Source of the DNA: Erigeron canadensis
Taxonomy: Eukaryota; Streptophyta; Magnoliopsida; Asterales; Asteraceae
Direction: 5' to 3'
Assembly: GCF_010389155.1 (NCBI RefSeq)
Contig: NC_057767.1
Coordinates: 8,415,765 to 8,479,764 of the forward strand
DNA: 64,000 nt
The first letter of the stretch is position 1. The number at the start of each line of letters is the position of its first letter. Shown here one piece after another: positions 12,401-27,700 of the stretch. The notes below the pieces were generated by a model. It saw only the letters and a program-made list of their open reading frames with translations, was not told the origin of the DNA and made no database searches. Position numbers and translations under genes: made by a program.

Positions 12401-13056
12401 AGTTGACCTGTACCATTTTTGTCTGCTTCGAATGTAAAAGTCCCAGTAGCTGGTAGAATATCGCTCGCCCAAGAATTCAGTGACCATCTATGCCCAGTCT
12501 TGAGATTAACACCCACCTTCATCCCGGGGAGTAGCGTGTCTGTTGGGTAGTCAAAGCTTTGCCACAAAATCCGCTGTATAGACCCATCTGGATACAGTTC
12601 TTGCAATACCAGATTTCCAGAATCCAATAGTTTAACGCTTGCATTGCGTGTTACTAATGAAGGACTAAAGAGATCAAGAATTGTGCCTCCACTAGATGCA
12701 ATGCTCAGCTTTCCATTGACACCTATCAGCATTTTGGCGTGTGTATCCGTGACCGGATTATTTCTGTTCGCTACCCAAACCATCTTATCTGGTATGGGTT
12801 TCAAATAATTGTAAGAAAAAGGGATTTCGAGATTTGGTTTGTTAGAGTGGTAGTATATCCCTAAATAAGGACTAATGGTAGTTTTTCGAAAGCCAAAGAA
12901 CTTCAAAATGAAGACCCTGTTTGATGAAATCAAGTAATCCCAGTCCTTGAACTGTTGACCTTGGTGTAAGGTATCTGTTTCCGAATAACAAGGATTGTTG
13001 AAATAATAGCATGATAAAGTGAGGCCGAGAATGAGGTATATACTTCTGCTTGCCAT
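9450..13056 (-). CDS. Gene B: G-type lectin S-receptor-like Ser/Thr kinase, CES101-like
   Basis: Paralogue of A with the same seven-exon plan: 11871-13056, 11668-11766, 11063-11241, 10792-11002, 10067-10304, 9833-9983 and 9450-9755. It predicts 789 residues. Domains in order: signal peptide, B-lectin ([11 protein letters not shown]), S-locus region, PAN-like ([19 protein letters not shown]), a single transmembrane helix after a Lys/Glu-rich stretch in exon 2, and a kinase with [25 protein letters not shown] and ISDFGMAKL, plus a DUF3403-like tail. Exon 3 is 6 bp shorter than in A, C and D but stays in frame. The exon 5 Asp in HRD is preserved, so an active RD kinase is expected. Intron 2 contains a tandem duplication and a SINE-like insertion. 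The ligand is unknown. Confidence 0.87.
11336..11501. repeat. Tandem duplication, two ~85-bp units, in intron 2 of gene B
   Basis: Units 11336-11420 and 11421-11501 both start cggtctctaatgtgattctt and both end gaagctagtaat. They differ at only a few positions. This is a recent local duplication, with no coding content. Confidence 0.85.
11506..11644 (+). repeat. 5'-truncated SINE-like insertion in intron 2 of gene B
   Basis: A box B-like motif (GGTTCAAATCC) lies near the left end and an A-run at the right end. Near-identical 10-mers, agtaattaac (11496-11505) and agtaataaac (11645-11654), flank it as a target-site duplication. The preceding 85-bp repeat unit continues agtaataaac, which supports the reading of an insertion. 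Confidence 0.5.
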
Positions 13057-14257
13057 TTTTCTAAGGTAGAAAGGGAAACATAAGATGTTATCTTGTTAAA
13101 ATTCTCCCGAAACAGGTCCGGCCAACGGTTACTCAAGCTCTCGAGGAAATCAAGTCGTTGAGTTACCTATGGGTCAAACACTGGTCAAAGTGTAATACCT
13201 TATCGTGGGGTAGGTGGATATATTTTGATCTAGATTGGATGGGGTAGGTTGATTCTTAGTAATGTATTCTGGTGTATTTTCAACTGGTGTAACTTCCCTA
13301 CCTAGTAGTAGTACCTGCTTGCTGGGGTTGTGGAATAAAAAATTCTTATTCTTTTGTTTTATGTTATACTTGGTCAACATATATAGACATCACATTCATG
13401 TTGATGTCATTAGTGACTTGTTTTTCAAGTTCAAATAGCTTGGATAACTGAATCGGAAATACACTTGGGTCTTGGGGCAATGTTTACTGTATTTATGGAT
13501 GGCAATGATCATCGATTTTGGATATTCATTCTTTCGATTCATCATAAGTTGACATGGATTGACGAATTTAATAAGTAACAGATATGAATATGGATATGGA
13601 TGTTTAGATACTGTTTTGGCTCATTTTCTCCTTGACCACTAGTCCACACCACGGTTAGTGATCTTATTAAAATTCTTATCATTACCTATGTGAGTATTAA
13701 CATTTTATGTTGAATTGAATTAGTCAACACCCACTTTTCTATTGGCGAGTAAGTGCTATTTCAATGGTTAAGTAGTGGGTTTATACAAAGTTTAGTATTT
13801 ATATTTGTTTTGTTTCTTTTGTAAAAGTATCAGCTCAATTCTTTCACAGCTATTGACAATTACTTAACAGCTACACATCCTTCTGTTTTACAATTTAGTT
13901 AAACTACATAACAATACGTATTCCTATATTTTTTTTTGTCACTCTTCTGTTTTACAATCCAGAGTGTCCATGGTGACATGGTGTCATTCGATATTATGGT
14001 CCCTGGTGCAACCTCACATATGACCTTTAATAAAGGGAACAATAATTTTTCTAACACCTTGTAATATATATAGAATTGCCATGGTCGGAAATGCTGCTTT
14101 ACAGTCGGGCTAATTGCATTCGATAATAGTTTTCTTTCCAAACCACCACTGAAAAGTATTAATACCTGCAAGTTTTATAAAATTCATTCACGATACATTT
14201 GTAGACTTGATGACCCATTATGTTATGATGATACAATACATGTTTATACTCTTGCTT
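13057..14257. other. Spacer between genes B and C
   Basis: 5' flank of B and 3' flank of C. Positions 13650-13795 match the block upstream of gene A (6930-7160). A 90-codon minus-strand frame at 13899-14171 resembles no family I know. No other gene or RNA is seen. Confidence 0.5.
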
Positions 14258-17879
<3,622 letters not shown>

Positions 17880-18331
17880 ATTGTTTAGAACTAAAAGTTG
17901 GACTACTAGAGATGACGTTTATCATTGGAATTCTTCAATAGATTTGATTTCAACAACTTTTGTGTTAAGTTAGATTTATTCAACAGAAATAAACATCCTT
18001 TTCATGTTGATGTGATTAGAGTCTTGTTTCTATAAAGTTCTTATAGCTAGCTTTATGTCCCATTGATTAGAAGAGCCTTGTTTCTATAAATTTCTTATAG
18101 CTAATGTCCCATTAATTAGAAGTAAATGCAAGAATGGTCCATGTGGTTTTTCAATTTTCGCATCGGCAGTCTCTTTCTAAGATTTATAGCATCCATAATC
18201 TCTAGAACCATAGTTTCATTGCAATCTCAGTGACATATCTGTTTATTGGCATCGGTTGATCGGCCGAAGTAAAGTAGTTATGGAATTATGGTTCCTTCAA
18301 AGTCGGGCGATAATATTAAGAAACGAGTTGT
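17880..18331. other. 5' flank of gene C up to the solo LTR
   Basis: No gene. Positions 18045-18120 contain a short duplicated string (gccttgtttctataaa). From about 18125 a stretch reading gcaagaatggtccatgtggt resembles the terminus of MULE-type elements, but no partner end is visible. Confidence 0.4.
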
Positions 18332-18871
18332 GTGTGTGTAACACACCAACAAAGCGGAATAATGTGATATCACAAGAAGAGCACATCACGACATGGAAAT
18401 TAAGTAGAGCCAAACTAATGCATAAAAAGGATTGGACAATCCATACATATCGTTTAATTTCAAATACCGGATCATACAAAAATGCATAAGGAGCACGCCC
18501 ATCGAACGTTTACAAAACAATAGTTCAAAAGATGGTAAATGATCTTAAGCATAACCCATAATCGGGAACTATGAATCACGGATCCATGAAGTCCAAGTCC
18601 AATCCTAGCTTAATAAAGCAAGTAATCATCCAATACGTCTTTGATTTACCTGTTCACCTGAAAAGTGTACTAAAACGAATCAACATAAAGTTAGTGAGTT
18701 CGTAGGTTTAAATAATGAAAATCAAGTGTGTTGGGATAACAACCGTTAACGATATACGAGGATTAATAACGTTCAATAACGTGGGCTCAACAACCCATAA
18801 CGTAGATATAAAGATACCCATAACGTGGATTCAACAATCCATAACGTGAGTATAAAGATACTCATAACGTG

Positions 18872-21311
18872 TGTAACACCCCAACAAGGCGGAATCATGG
18901 GGTATCACAAGAAAAGCACAGCACGACATGGGAATTATATAGAGTAAACTAAATGCATAAAAGGATCAAGTAAATCCATACGAACCATTTAGTAGTGCAA
19001 GCAACCGGATCACATCTAAGCATAAACCCTAATCGGGAATAATGAATCACGGATCCAAGAAGTCCAAGTCCAAATCCAATTCTAGCAAAACCAGGCAATC
19101 AATCATCCAATACATCTTTGAGCTAACCTGTCACCTGAAAAGTGTACTAACACGCGTCAACATAAAGTTGGTGAGTTCGTAGGGACAAGTATCAGAAAAT
19201 AAGTGTGTCGGGATAACAACCGTTAACGATACACGAGGATTAGGATACCTAATCACGTTCACACAAATCATTTGACATAAACAAACAAAACCCCTATCAT
19301 AGATTCGATTCATAACATCATACAAATCCGGATTCACCTCAAATTCAACCAAAACCCTAATGAAACCCTAAATCGACCCAAATTCATTTAGATCCAACAC
19401 AAGGAAGTTATCTACTAATTAAAAGGAACTTTTTGAGCTAAAGACTACTTACCAATTCGTCCCGGAGCTTCAAATCCGTTTTTGGAGTTCTTGAGAAGGA
19501 TGACAACCGTTAACGATACACGAGGATTAGGATACCTAATCACGTTCACACAAATCAACACAAGTCAACGTTTACGTTTAATAATAACGATAACCAGCAT
19601 GACTTACATAATGAACAAACATAAAATACGTTTCCTGGCACGTCTTACATAATGAATAATGCGTAGTAAACCGGCACGACTTACATATATTTCAAATGCG
19701 TAATATCACGGCACGACTTACATATATTTCAAATGCGTAATAAACCGGCACGACTTACATATATTTCAAATGCGTAATATCACGGCACGACTTACATATA
19801 TTTCAAATGCGTAATATCAACGTTACGTTACAACTAAGTATTCATATTCAATATACCTGTTAAACAACATCGTTAACAACAAAATTATGCCACAATCGTG
19901 GCCTTATCGTTATGCCCTTAACATGGACTTAATCGTTATCACAATCACAAATCTATAATACGTTAAGGGGGAAAATGTTATCATGCGAGATCCTATGTCC
20001 CGATCCTTATCAAAAAGTTTTCTATCAATTAATAACACAATGCACATACACTTCTTACGATTCTAATTTCAAGGAATCATTGATGCTTATATATAGGGTC
20101 ACCCGCAGCCTTCCCACCACATCTCCTATTCATTGAAAGTATAACCGTCTTCCATGTATGTACAACTACCCAAACCACAACAAGTATTCATAAACGAAAG
20201 CATAATAACCAAGCAACAAGTCAATACGTTAATCAAGAAATCAATCAATCGATTAAACGACAATAACAAGCACGTACACTTGTCAGCCTGAATCTCAATT
20301 GAGTAGGGAGGGTTTACGAAACTCACCTTAAGCGGCTACAACAAGTTAACATCACGCTAAGAATGTCCAACGGTCATCAAGGGTCCACAACCAAACTTCA
20401 ACAACGATCACAACCTACTTTACAATATCAAAATATCACAAAGGCATCCCAACGGTAAGGTTTAACTAGTTAAACTACGCCACAATTTCCAAGGGTGATC
20501 TAAAAGTGATCCAAGAATGCTTAACCCATATTGAAGAGTTTTAGTTAAATACGATTTAATGACTTAATTAGTACCAAAATTTGACGTAGAAATCAAAGTG
20601 TTTAGGAATGTGTTTAATCAATTTTGTTGACCTTAAAATGATGATATAAGACTAATAAACAAGTTTTGGATCATTAAAAGTCGATCGATAACCGAACGAA
20701 AAACTTGAGGAAAGGACAGAAAAACTGCGGCCGCTCGCACGGTCGACTGTGTGAGCGTCTGCAGTACCGGAATAACTGGGCACGTAGCACGGCCACAAGC
20801 ACGATGCGTCTATCTGAGTCCCGGAGCTTCAAATCCGTTTTTGGAGTTCTTGAGAAGGATGAACATGTTTATAACCCAAATTTCTTGAAGTTTTGCAAGA
20901 GATTATTGTTATACTTTGATTTACTAACACTTTTGTTACTACTACAAGTTGAAATCCGGATTTTTAAAGAAGAAAAGAAGGAGATGATGATAAAAGGGGG
21001 GTGTTTGGTCTTGCTTTGAAAGAAAGAGAGAAAAGAGATAGAATAGAGAGAGTTGTGGAAGAATGAATGAGTGGAGGGTGTGAAGTGGGGGATGGGGGCC
21101 GGCCTAGAGAGGTCCAAAAGTGGCTCCCGCTCCGCTAATTTCGACAAATAGCTATTCGTTACCCATTTAAACGCTAAAATGAGACCGTAAACATAATCTA
21201 ACTTAACGTTACGTTAAAACATGTCAAAACGTTCCGGAATTTATCATTTAATCATACCTTAAATTTCGTTTCGTTACAAGTCAACATAGGTCAAAAGTCG
21301 TGAATGTTACA
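18872..21311 (-). repeat. 3' LTR of the nested gypsy element (2.4 kb)
   Basis: It starts (minus) TGTAACATTCACGAC next to a G-rich polypurine tract and ends GGGGTGTTACA. Within it, 19205-19265 and 19500-19550 repeat the string aacgatacacgaggattag, and 19463-19503 repeats 20818-20860, so the LTR carries internal duplications. A four-copy 37-bp tandem array lies at 19673-19820. Confidence 0.75.
19673..19820. repeat. 37-bp tandem repeat, four copies, in an LTR
   Basis: Four units start ggcacgacttacatatattt at 19673, 19710, 19747 and 19784. Units end alternately in taatatcac or taataaacc. There is no unique spacer between units. Confidence 0.9.
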
Positions 21312-22830
21312 TCATTCCCCCGTTAAAGGAATTTCGTCCCGAAATTCAATTCTACCTAGACTCATTAAATAATTGGGGATACTCAGGCTTTTATCGAATG
21401 TTCTCATTCCCCTGCAAATTCGGGTTCACGCCTAACTTTACATCGCATCTCAACATTTATATACCAAGTATTCTCTAGCTTTTTAGCTTCCAGATTTAAG
21501 ATTTCTATCGACTCTCTTACAACCTTTAACACTTTATCAACACGGATTTCTCAAAGAGACACATGAAGTGTTGGATTCGGCAAACGCTTCCAAAGATTAC
21601 AAATATGAATAATATTATGAACTCCACTCAAGTATTGAGGAAGGCTCCAAACAATACGCTACCGGGCCAAAACGTTCTAAATTTTGTTAAATGGTCCAAT
21701 AATCCTTGGACCCAATCTACTACGTTTCACAAAACGGACGCCCCTTTCCACAGGGACACGTTCAACATCACAAAATCGCCCACTTCGGATTCGAGGGGTG
21801 TTCATCTCACGTTAGCATAATTCAATCGTCGTTCTCAGGCTACTCTCAACTTAACTTTGATTCGTGAGATCACCTTTGCCGTTCAAATAACAAATTTCGG
21901 GCCTAATGAGTTGACTTTCACCAACTCCCGTCCAAGCTAACGATGGCCTACGTCTTCTTCCATGCAAAGCTTTAAATGGAGCTATTGGATACTAGCATGA
22001 TGACTATTATTCTAGGAGAACTTGTCTAACGGTAAAATGCACGTCCACATTTGTCACCAGGCTTTGATGGCACAACATCTTAACGTATCGTCAAGCGTTT
22101 GAATCGCTCTTTCTCTTTGACCATCGGTTCGCGGATGGAACGTCATACTCACATGAAGTCGAGTACCCATATCCCTTTGGAACGCCTTCCAAAACTTTCA
22201 AGTAATCGGGTATCCCGGTTGGTTATGACGGAAATCGGCACTCCAAGTCTGGATACTATTCTATGAGATACAACGTGCCATGGTGTCAAAATTATCATCT
22301 TCCCGGATGGCTAAGAAACGAGCCGACTTAGTCACCCGGTCAATTATCACCCAAAAGGTGTCCCGACCATAACTCGATCTAGGTAACTTCGTGATGAAGT
22401 TCACATCAAGTCGTTCCCATTTACACTCCGGTGTTATTAATTGAACTAGTACATCGGGTGGTTCCTCGTGGTCGGCTTTTTACTTGCAAACACGTGTTGC
22501 ATTCACTAATGTATCTTGTAATGTCTTTCTTTATTCCCGGCCACCGACACGATTCTCTTAGGTCAGAATACATCTCTTTGGACTCCGCGTGAACCTAGTC
22601 GTCCGACTTGTGAGCTTCATTCATCAGTTGCATCTGAATCCCAGCATAAATGGGGGTCCACAATCATTCAACCAAGTATAAACCGCCATCGCCTTTTCTA
22701 TTAAATCGTTCTTCGAAGCCATCTGCGTTGCATTATGTTCAATCCACTTCGGTCAAAACCGTGTGGAAGGCTTACGTGATTGGTATAGATCACACTCTTG
22801 GTGCATATAACTAATGTCTTCAACATTTCA
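21312..22830 (-). pseudogene. Degraded Ty3/gypsy integrase region
   Basis: Minus-strand translation in shifting frames gives RWPGIKKDITRYISEC followed by CxxC (zinc-binding end), TKLPRSSYGRDTFWVIIDRV (start of the catalytic core), then a GTRLH...FHPRTDGQ stretch and ERAIQTLDD. A weak GDFVML...VSLWKG match follows near 21770. Many stops and frameshifts make it non-functional. Order and motifs match plant chromovirus integrases. Confidence 0.75.
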
Positions 22831-23106
22831 AGATAGAATAGAGAGAGTTGTGGAAGAATGAATGAGTGGAGGGTGTGAAGTGGGGGATGGGGGCCGGCCT
22901 AGAGAGGTCCAAAAGTGGCTCCCGCTCCGCTAATTTCGACAAATAGCTATTCGTTACCCATTTAAAAGCTAAAATGAGACCGTAAACATAATCTAACTCA
23001 ACGTTACGTTAAAACATGTCAAAACGTTCCGGAATTTATCATTTAATCATACCTTAAATTTCGTTTCGTTACAAGTCAACATAGGTCAAAAGTCGCGAAT
23101 GTTACA
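22831..23106 (-). repeat. 5' LTR remnant of the nested gypsy element
   Basis: These 276 bp match 21036-21311 with about three substitutions, then stop abruptly at 22831 where integrase-related sequence begins. The low divergence indicates recent insertion. Confidence 0.85.
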
Positions 23107-24746
23107 ACGTGGATTCAACAATCCATAACGTGAGTATAATGATACTCATAACTTGGATATAGAGATACCCATAACGTGGATTCAACAACCCAATACGTGA
23201 GTTTAACAACCCATAACGAGAGCATACATACATAATAAATGTTTCAATTCACTACCACATAACGTTATTCATCACATATAAACGTTCAATAACACATATC
23301 ACAAGCAAACAATTAGGTAACTAACATCTCGTTTCATATCATAATCAATTGTATCAACCGACAAACGTTTAACAAACGAGTACACTTTCTACCCACTTCA
23401 AGATTTGACCCGTAACGACCCACAATTGAAAGACCCAAATTTTTGACCCATAAGTTCTTTATAAACCCTAATTTGACTTTAAATCCAAATTAACTTGATT
23501 TTGACCTAAATAAATTTAAATTTAGTATAAAACATTGTTATAAATATGAAGTAATGAATTTGAGACATGTTTAACTTACCAAAATCTTCCAACAAGCTTC
23601 AAAACCCAAATTTCTAGCTATAACCCAAGATATCTTACACTTTTAGCTTCCAAGTTTTGATATGATGATTATATGATGATTATGATGATGGTGATTATTG
23701 CCAATCTAACTAGAACAACATTAAATGAGGGTAAGAATTTAGTGAGAGAGAGACATGATGATTGGTGAGGGCATTTAGTGATGAATGAGAGAGTGAGAGT
23801 TGGATAGAATTGAATGGGTGGTGAAGTGGAAGACTTGGGATTGGGTGGATAGGGTTGGGTCAAATGGTGGTGATTCATGAGTCATGGGTCGACCCATGGA
23901 TCACCCGATTACATTTCTAGTTAATTAAACGTCACATTACATCTTAAAACCGATAAACGTTCACGTAGCTTCGACTAGTATAATTACACGTTTCTAATTC
24001 AGAAATAAAATAATGATTCGTTTAAATCAATTAAAATAATAAATCATTTAACACGTTTGAGTCAACGAGTCGAGAATCAATTAAGCCACAAAATCATGGA
24101 ATTAAATCAAACATTAATCACGTTTGTTCACGTTTAATTCACGTTGATACAAGCCAAAAATCGCGAATGTTACAGTGTGTGTTTGAGGGTGGAAAATATA
24201 TTAGATAAACCCTTAGGGCAGGGGATTTATTTACTAGAAAAAAATAGTTTTAAAGATATGGGCAAATCCCTAAATATGGGATACACTATCAACCATCAAA
24301 AAGGTGGAGCCCCTACCATCATTCCACAAAGGCCATAATTGGTAAAACGGGTGGGTTGGGTAACATTTGGTTACTAAATGCTTTTATCTTTCTTAATTCT
24401 TACCATTTATAATTTCTGGAATCCAGTTAATAAGATTTTTCTAAACGCACGAAAGATCAATGACAAATACGAGTAAATGCTTTAGTTTGTATTTTAATTG
24501 GATATCCTATAACTTGACTAAGGTTGAACAAATGGGCTTCCAATAAATTAGAACCTCACAAACTAAGGAGAGAATGTTTATCACAAAAACTAATTAAAAC
24601 ATATATTTTGACAGTTTTTGGCTTTTGCATATATAAGAGCCCATATTCACTAACCCCTTTCGAGAAATATAGCGTTGTAATTATAGTCTTTAGACTTTGC
24701 TTTATGATATGACACACGTATATGTTTTCATCATCTTTTTTCCCTT

Positions 24747-27700
24747 TTATCTTGCCACTATAATTGAAATTGATTGCCCATTTGTGGATCCATTTCCCAA
24801 CTTATCCTCCTTTCCCGTTTCTGCATCATGTCTCTGAATGAAGAAAGCTGGCTGTTTTGGTTCTGGTAGATGCATATTTCCATTTGTAAGCATAGAAATA
24901 ACTTCTGACATGGTCGGTCTATCCGCAGCACTATCTTGAACACATAACAGACCCACATGAATGCATGTCATTACTTCCTTGGGAGTGCTTGAATCTTCGA
25001 GTACTGGATCCATCAACTCCAAACCTCGGCCTTCATTCCACAATTCCCATGCCTAATCAATTGAACTTTAGAGATTAAAGCTAATGTGTGCCAACGTTGA
25101 AAATCGTTCTTAAATGGGATTATCTTACGTGTCCAAGAAGATTGAGCGGGTGTTCCACATCATAACTCCCATGATTCATTTTGCTGCTTACGATCTCAAT
25201 CAACAACACACCAAAACCAAAGACGTCTATCTTGGTTGAAATGGTGCCATCTATCAGATATTCTGGAGGCATATAACCACTGGATATCAAATAAAGAGTT
25301 AGCCTATATGTGTTTATGATCTAATTGACTCATGAAAAGTTATAAACTCACCGTGTTCCAACGACTCTACTTGTATTTGCTTGAGATTCATTGATCCCAA
25401 ATAACTTAGCCATGCCAAAATCTGATATTTTTGGCTTCAGGTAGTCATCTAGCAAGATGTTACTGGCTTTAAGATCTCTATGAATTACCCTCAGCCTTGA
25501 AAACTTATGTAGATATAGAAGTCCCTGAGCAATTCCGTCAATGATTATAAAACGACTGTTCCAATTCAGTAACCCTTTCTTTCTTGGATCTGTTAACCAA
25601 TGAGTAGCAGGAATTATAACAAGAATCAAGTAAATATACAGAATATATCCAATGTTAGGTCTTACCAAATAGAAAGAAATCCAAGCTATTATTAGGCATG
25701 TACTCATATACAAGAATTTTCTCTTGCTTTTCAATGCAACACCCTATAAGCCTCACAAGATTCACATGCTGAAGTTTGGCAATGAGTTCAGTTTCATTCT
25801 TGAACTCCTTTACTCCTTGTGCAGAGCTTCTTGAAAGTCGTTTCACCGCAACCTCTTGCCCATCCGCTAATTTTCCCTGTGAAATCCATCTACATTATCT
25901 ATTTGTTTACCAATGAGAATATGCGTCTTAAAATAACCCTATTGCTTACAATGTCTTTGAAAGTTTACCTTATAAACTGCTCCGAAGCCCCCCTCTCCTA
26001 ACTTGTTAGTGGTTGAGAAACCGTTTGTGGCAGATGAGATGCTTTGAAAGGTGAAATAATGCAGCTCAGTATTCATTTTCTTATCTGTTCGGACATAATT
26101 GTAGAAGCGTCTCAGCTGATACAGCAACAACTCTTGGATTTTCTTGCCTTTCCCTAATTTGGTTAGAAGGTTAAAATGTCAGCTTTTGATATCAACTTTC
26201 CACAAGACCTATATGAACTAAGGGTGGATGGCACCACATGAGTGTGTGACCAAACTGTGGTACACCTCATGATGCCCGATTTTAGCTAGGAAACCATGCC
26301 GAGATCGACCACCATAGATTTCAGTGTGGTCTGTGTGACCATGCCCACTGACCATGTCCACTCGAATATTCAGAAGTTCTTGAAACATTATTTTGTAGCA
26401 TCAGTATGTAAGCTACTTTTGGATTCTGTACATTAGCTACTACTTACTACATCTCAACTACAATCAGGACAAGGACTTTTTCTAAAATTTAAATAGAGCA
26501 TAAACGATAGGTTGATCTGTGTTGGAAAATATGTAGGATACCAAACAGCTTATTGCGTAAATGAATTACAGTATAATGGAATGAAAATTACAAACAAATA
26601 CAAAATCACAAACACGAATAAACAAAAATAGATGCGCAGAAAGTTGGCAGACACCCGTGTTGTATACCCCCATTCCCTTAATTAGCACAGAAACTTGTAT
26701 TATAGAAAACCAAGAGTCTAAAACCTAAATAATGAGTAGGTGTTACAAGCTCAAAACTGTAATCAGTGAGCAAATGGGCTGTTACAGAAGTTTATACAAA
26801 TCTTCTGACCCACATAGCAAACACACGTACCCCCATATTACTCAGGTATGAGTATGATCTAAATGTGAGACATACCCAAATACTAGACAGACCCAATAGG
26901 CAGACACCTGACCCATTTGGTGGATAGACAGACTCAAAGGTCAGACAAATGACCCATTTGAGTATTTGACAGACAAAGGGCAGATTTAACCCATATGATG
27001 AATATATGGCGAATTTAACCCCATATGATGGATATATTGCGGATTTAACCCCATATTAGAACGAGACTGGATCCCTTTGGTTGACCTTGGGTTCATTAAA
27101 TTACTCAAGCTTGAGTCTCTATTTCTACTTAATTCTTCTGGGTTAGGGTTTAGTCACTCATGGATGAATGAAACTTGTCTCTTGTTCAAGAGTTACAGGA
27201 ACTCTATCGTTGTTGTTTGTTTCACTTTGATAATCAATAACATTTTTTGGTTCTTACTAGGAACTACTATATATTTTTCTGGAAGAAGTAAGTGGTTGTA
27301 TTGATACCTCTAACATGTAGCTTCTTGTATACCAGATAACATGATAGCCATACAAGTGGAGCTAAAGATCCAATCACGACGACGACTATCCATATCCTCT
27401 TCTTTTTTCCTGCACCTGAAAATAACTCAATGTTTTTCATATAAGCACTATTTGCTTGTTAACACCATGTCTTTATATTATGTTCTGCCCTTTAAAGTTT
27501 GATAAGTTATTTTTGAAAACCATGGTATGGACACCATATTTGGCGGGGATAAGATTTATGTGAGAACCATTCACATATGAACATATGTAGAATTAAGTAT
27601 AACTTGATATGTTCATATGTGAATGAATTAGTTCATATCAACTTATCACGTTATAACTTCAAGGTTTTATTACTTCAAATGGTTCTCACATGAACCTTTT

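Larger units (their letters stand above)
18872..23106 (-). mobile_element. Nested, internally deleted Ty3/gypsy element
   Basis: It is inserted in the solo LTR with a perfect 5-bp duplication acgtg (18867-18871 and 23107-23111). In minus orientation it consists of a 276-bp 5' LTR remnant (22831-23106), degraded integrase sequence, a purine-rich tract just above 21312, and a long 3' LTR (18872-21311). The 5' LTR remnant matches 21036-21311 with only about three differences. Primer-binding site, gag, protease, RT and RNase H are missing, so the deletion runs from inside the 5' LTR into pol. It cannot move by itself. Confidence 0.8.
18337..24174 (-). mobile_element. Solo LTR of a Ty3/gypsy element, split by a nested insertion
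   Basis: The outer unit begins tgtaacacacc at 18337 and ends gaatgttaca at 24174, with a perfect 5-bp duplication gtgtg at 18332-18336 and 24175-24179. Removing the nested element and its duplication (18872-23111) leaves about 1.6 kb with no internal retrotransposon sequence. That is the signature of a solo LTR formed by LTR-LTR recombination. Orientation is inferred as minus from similarity of its right end to the start of the inner element's LTR. Confidence 0.8.

Noticed and set aside
19673..19820. CRISPR-like repeat array
   Set aside because: Units are contiguous 37-bp tandem copies with no unique spacers, in a plant retrotransposon LTR.
20729..20770. Cluster of NotI-, SalI- and PstI-like sites resembling a cloning polylinker
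   Set aside because: It lies inside a gypsy LTR bounded by correct ends and target duplications, and the sites fall in a natural imperfect inverted repeat. Vector contamination is not needed to explain it.
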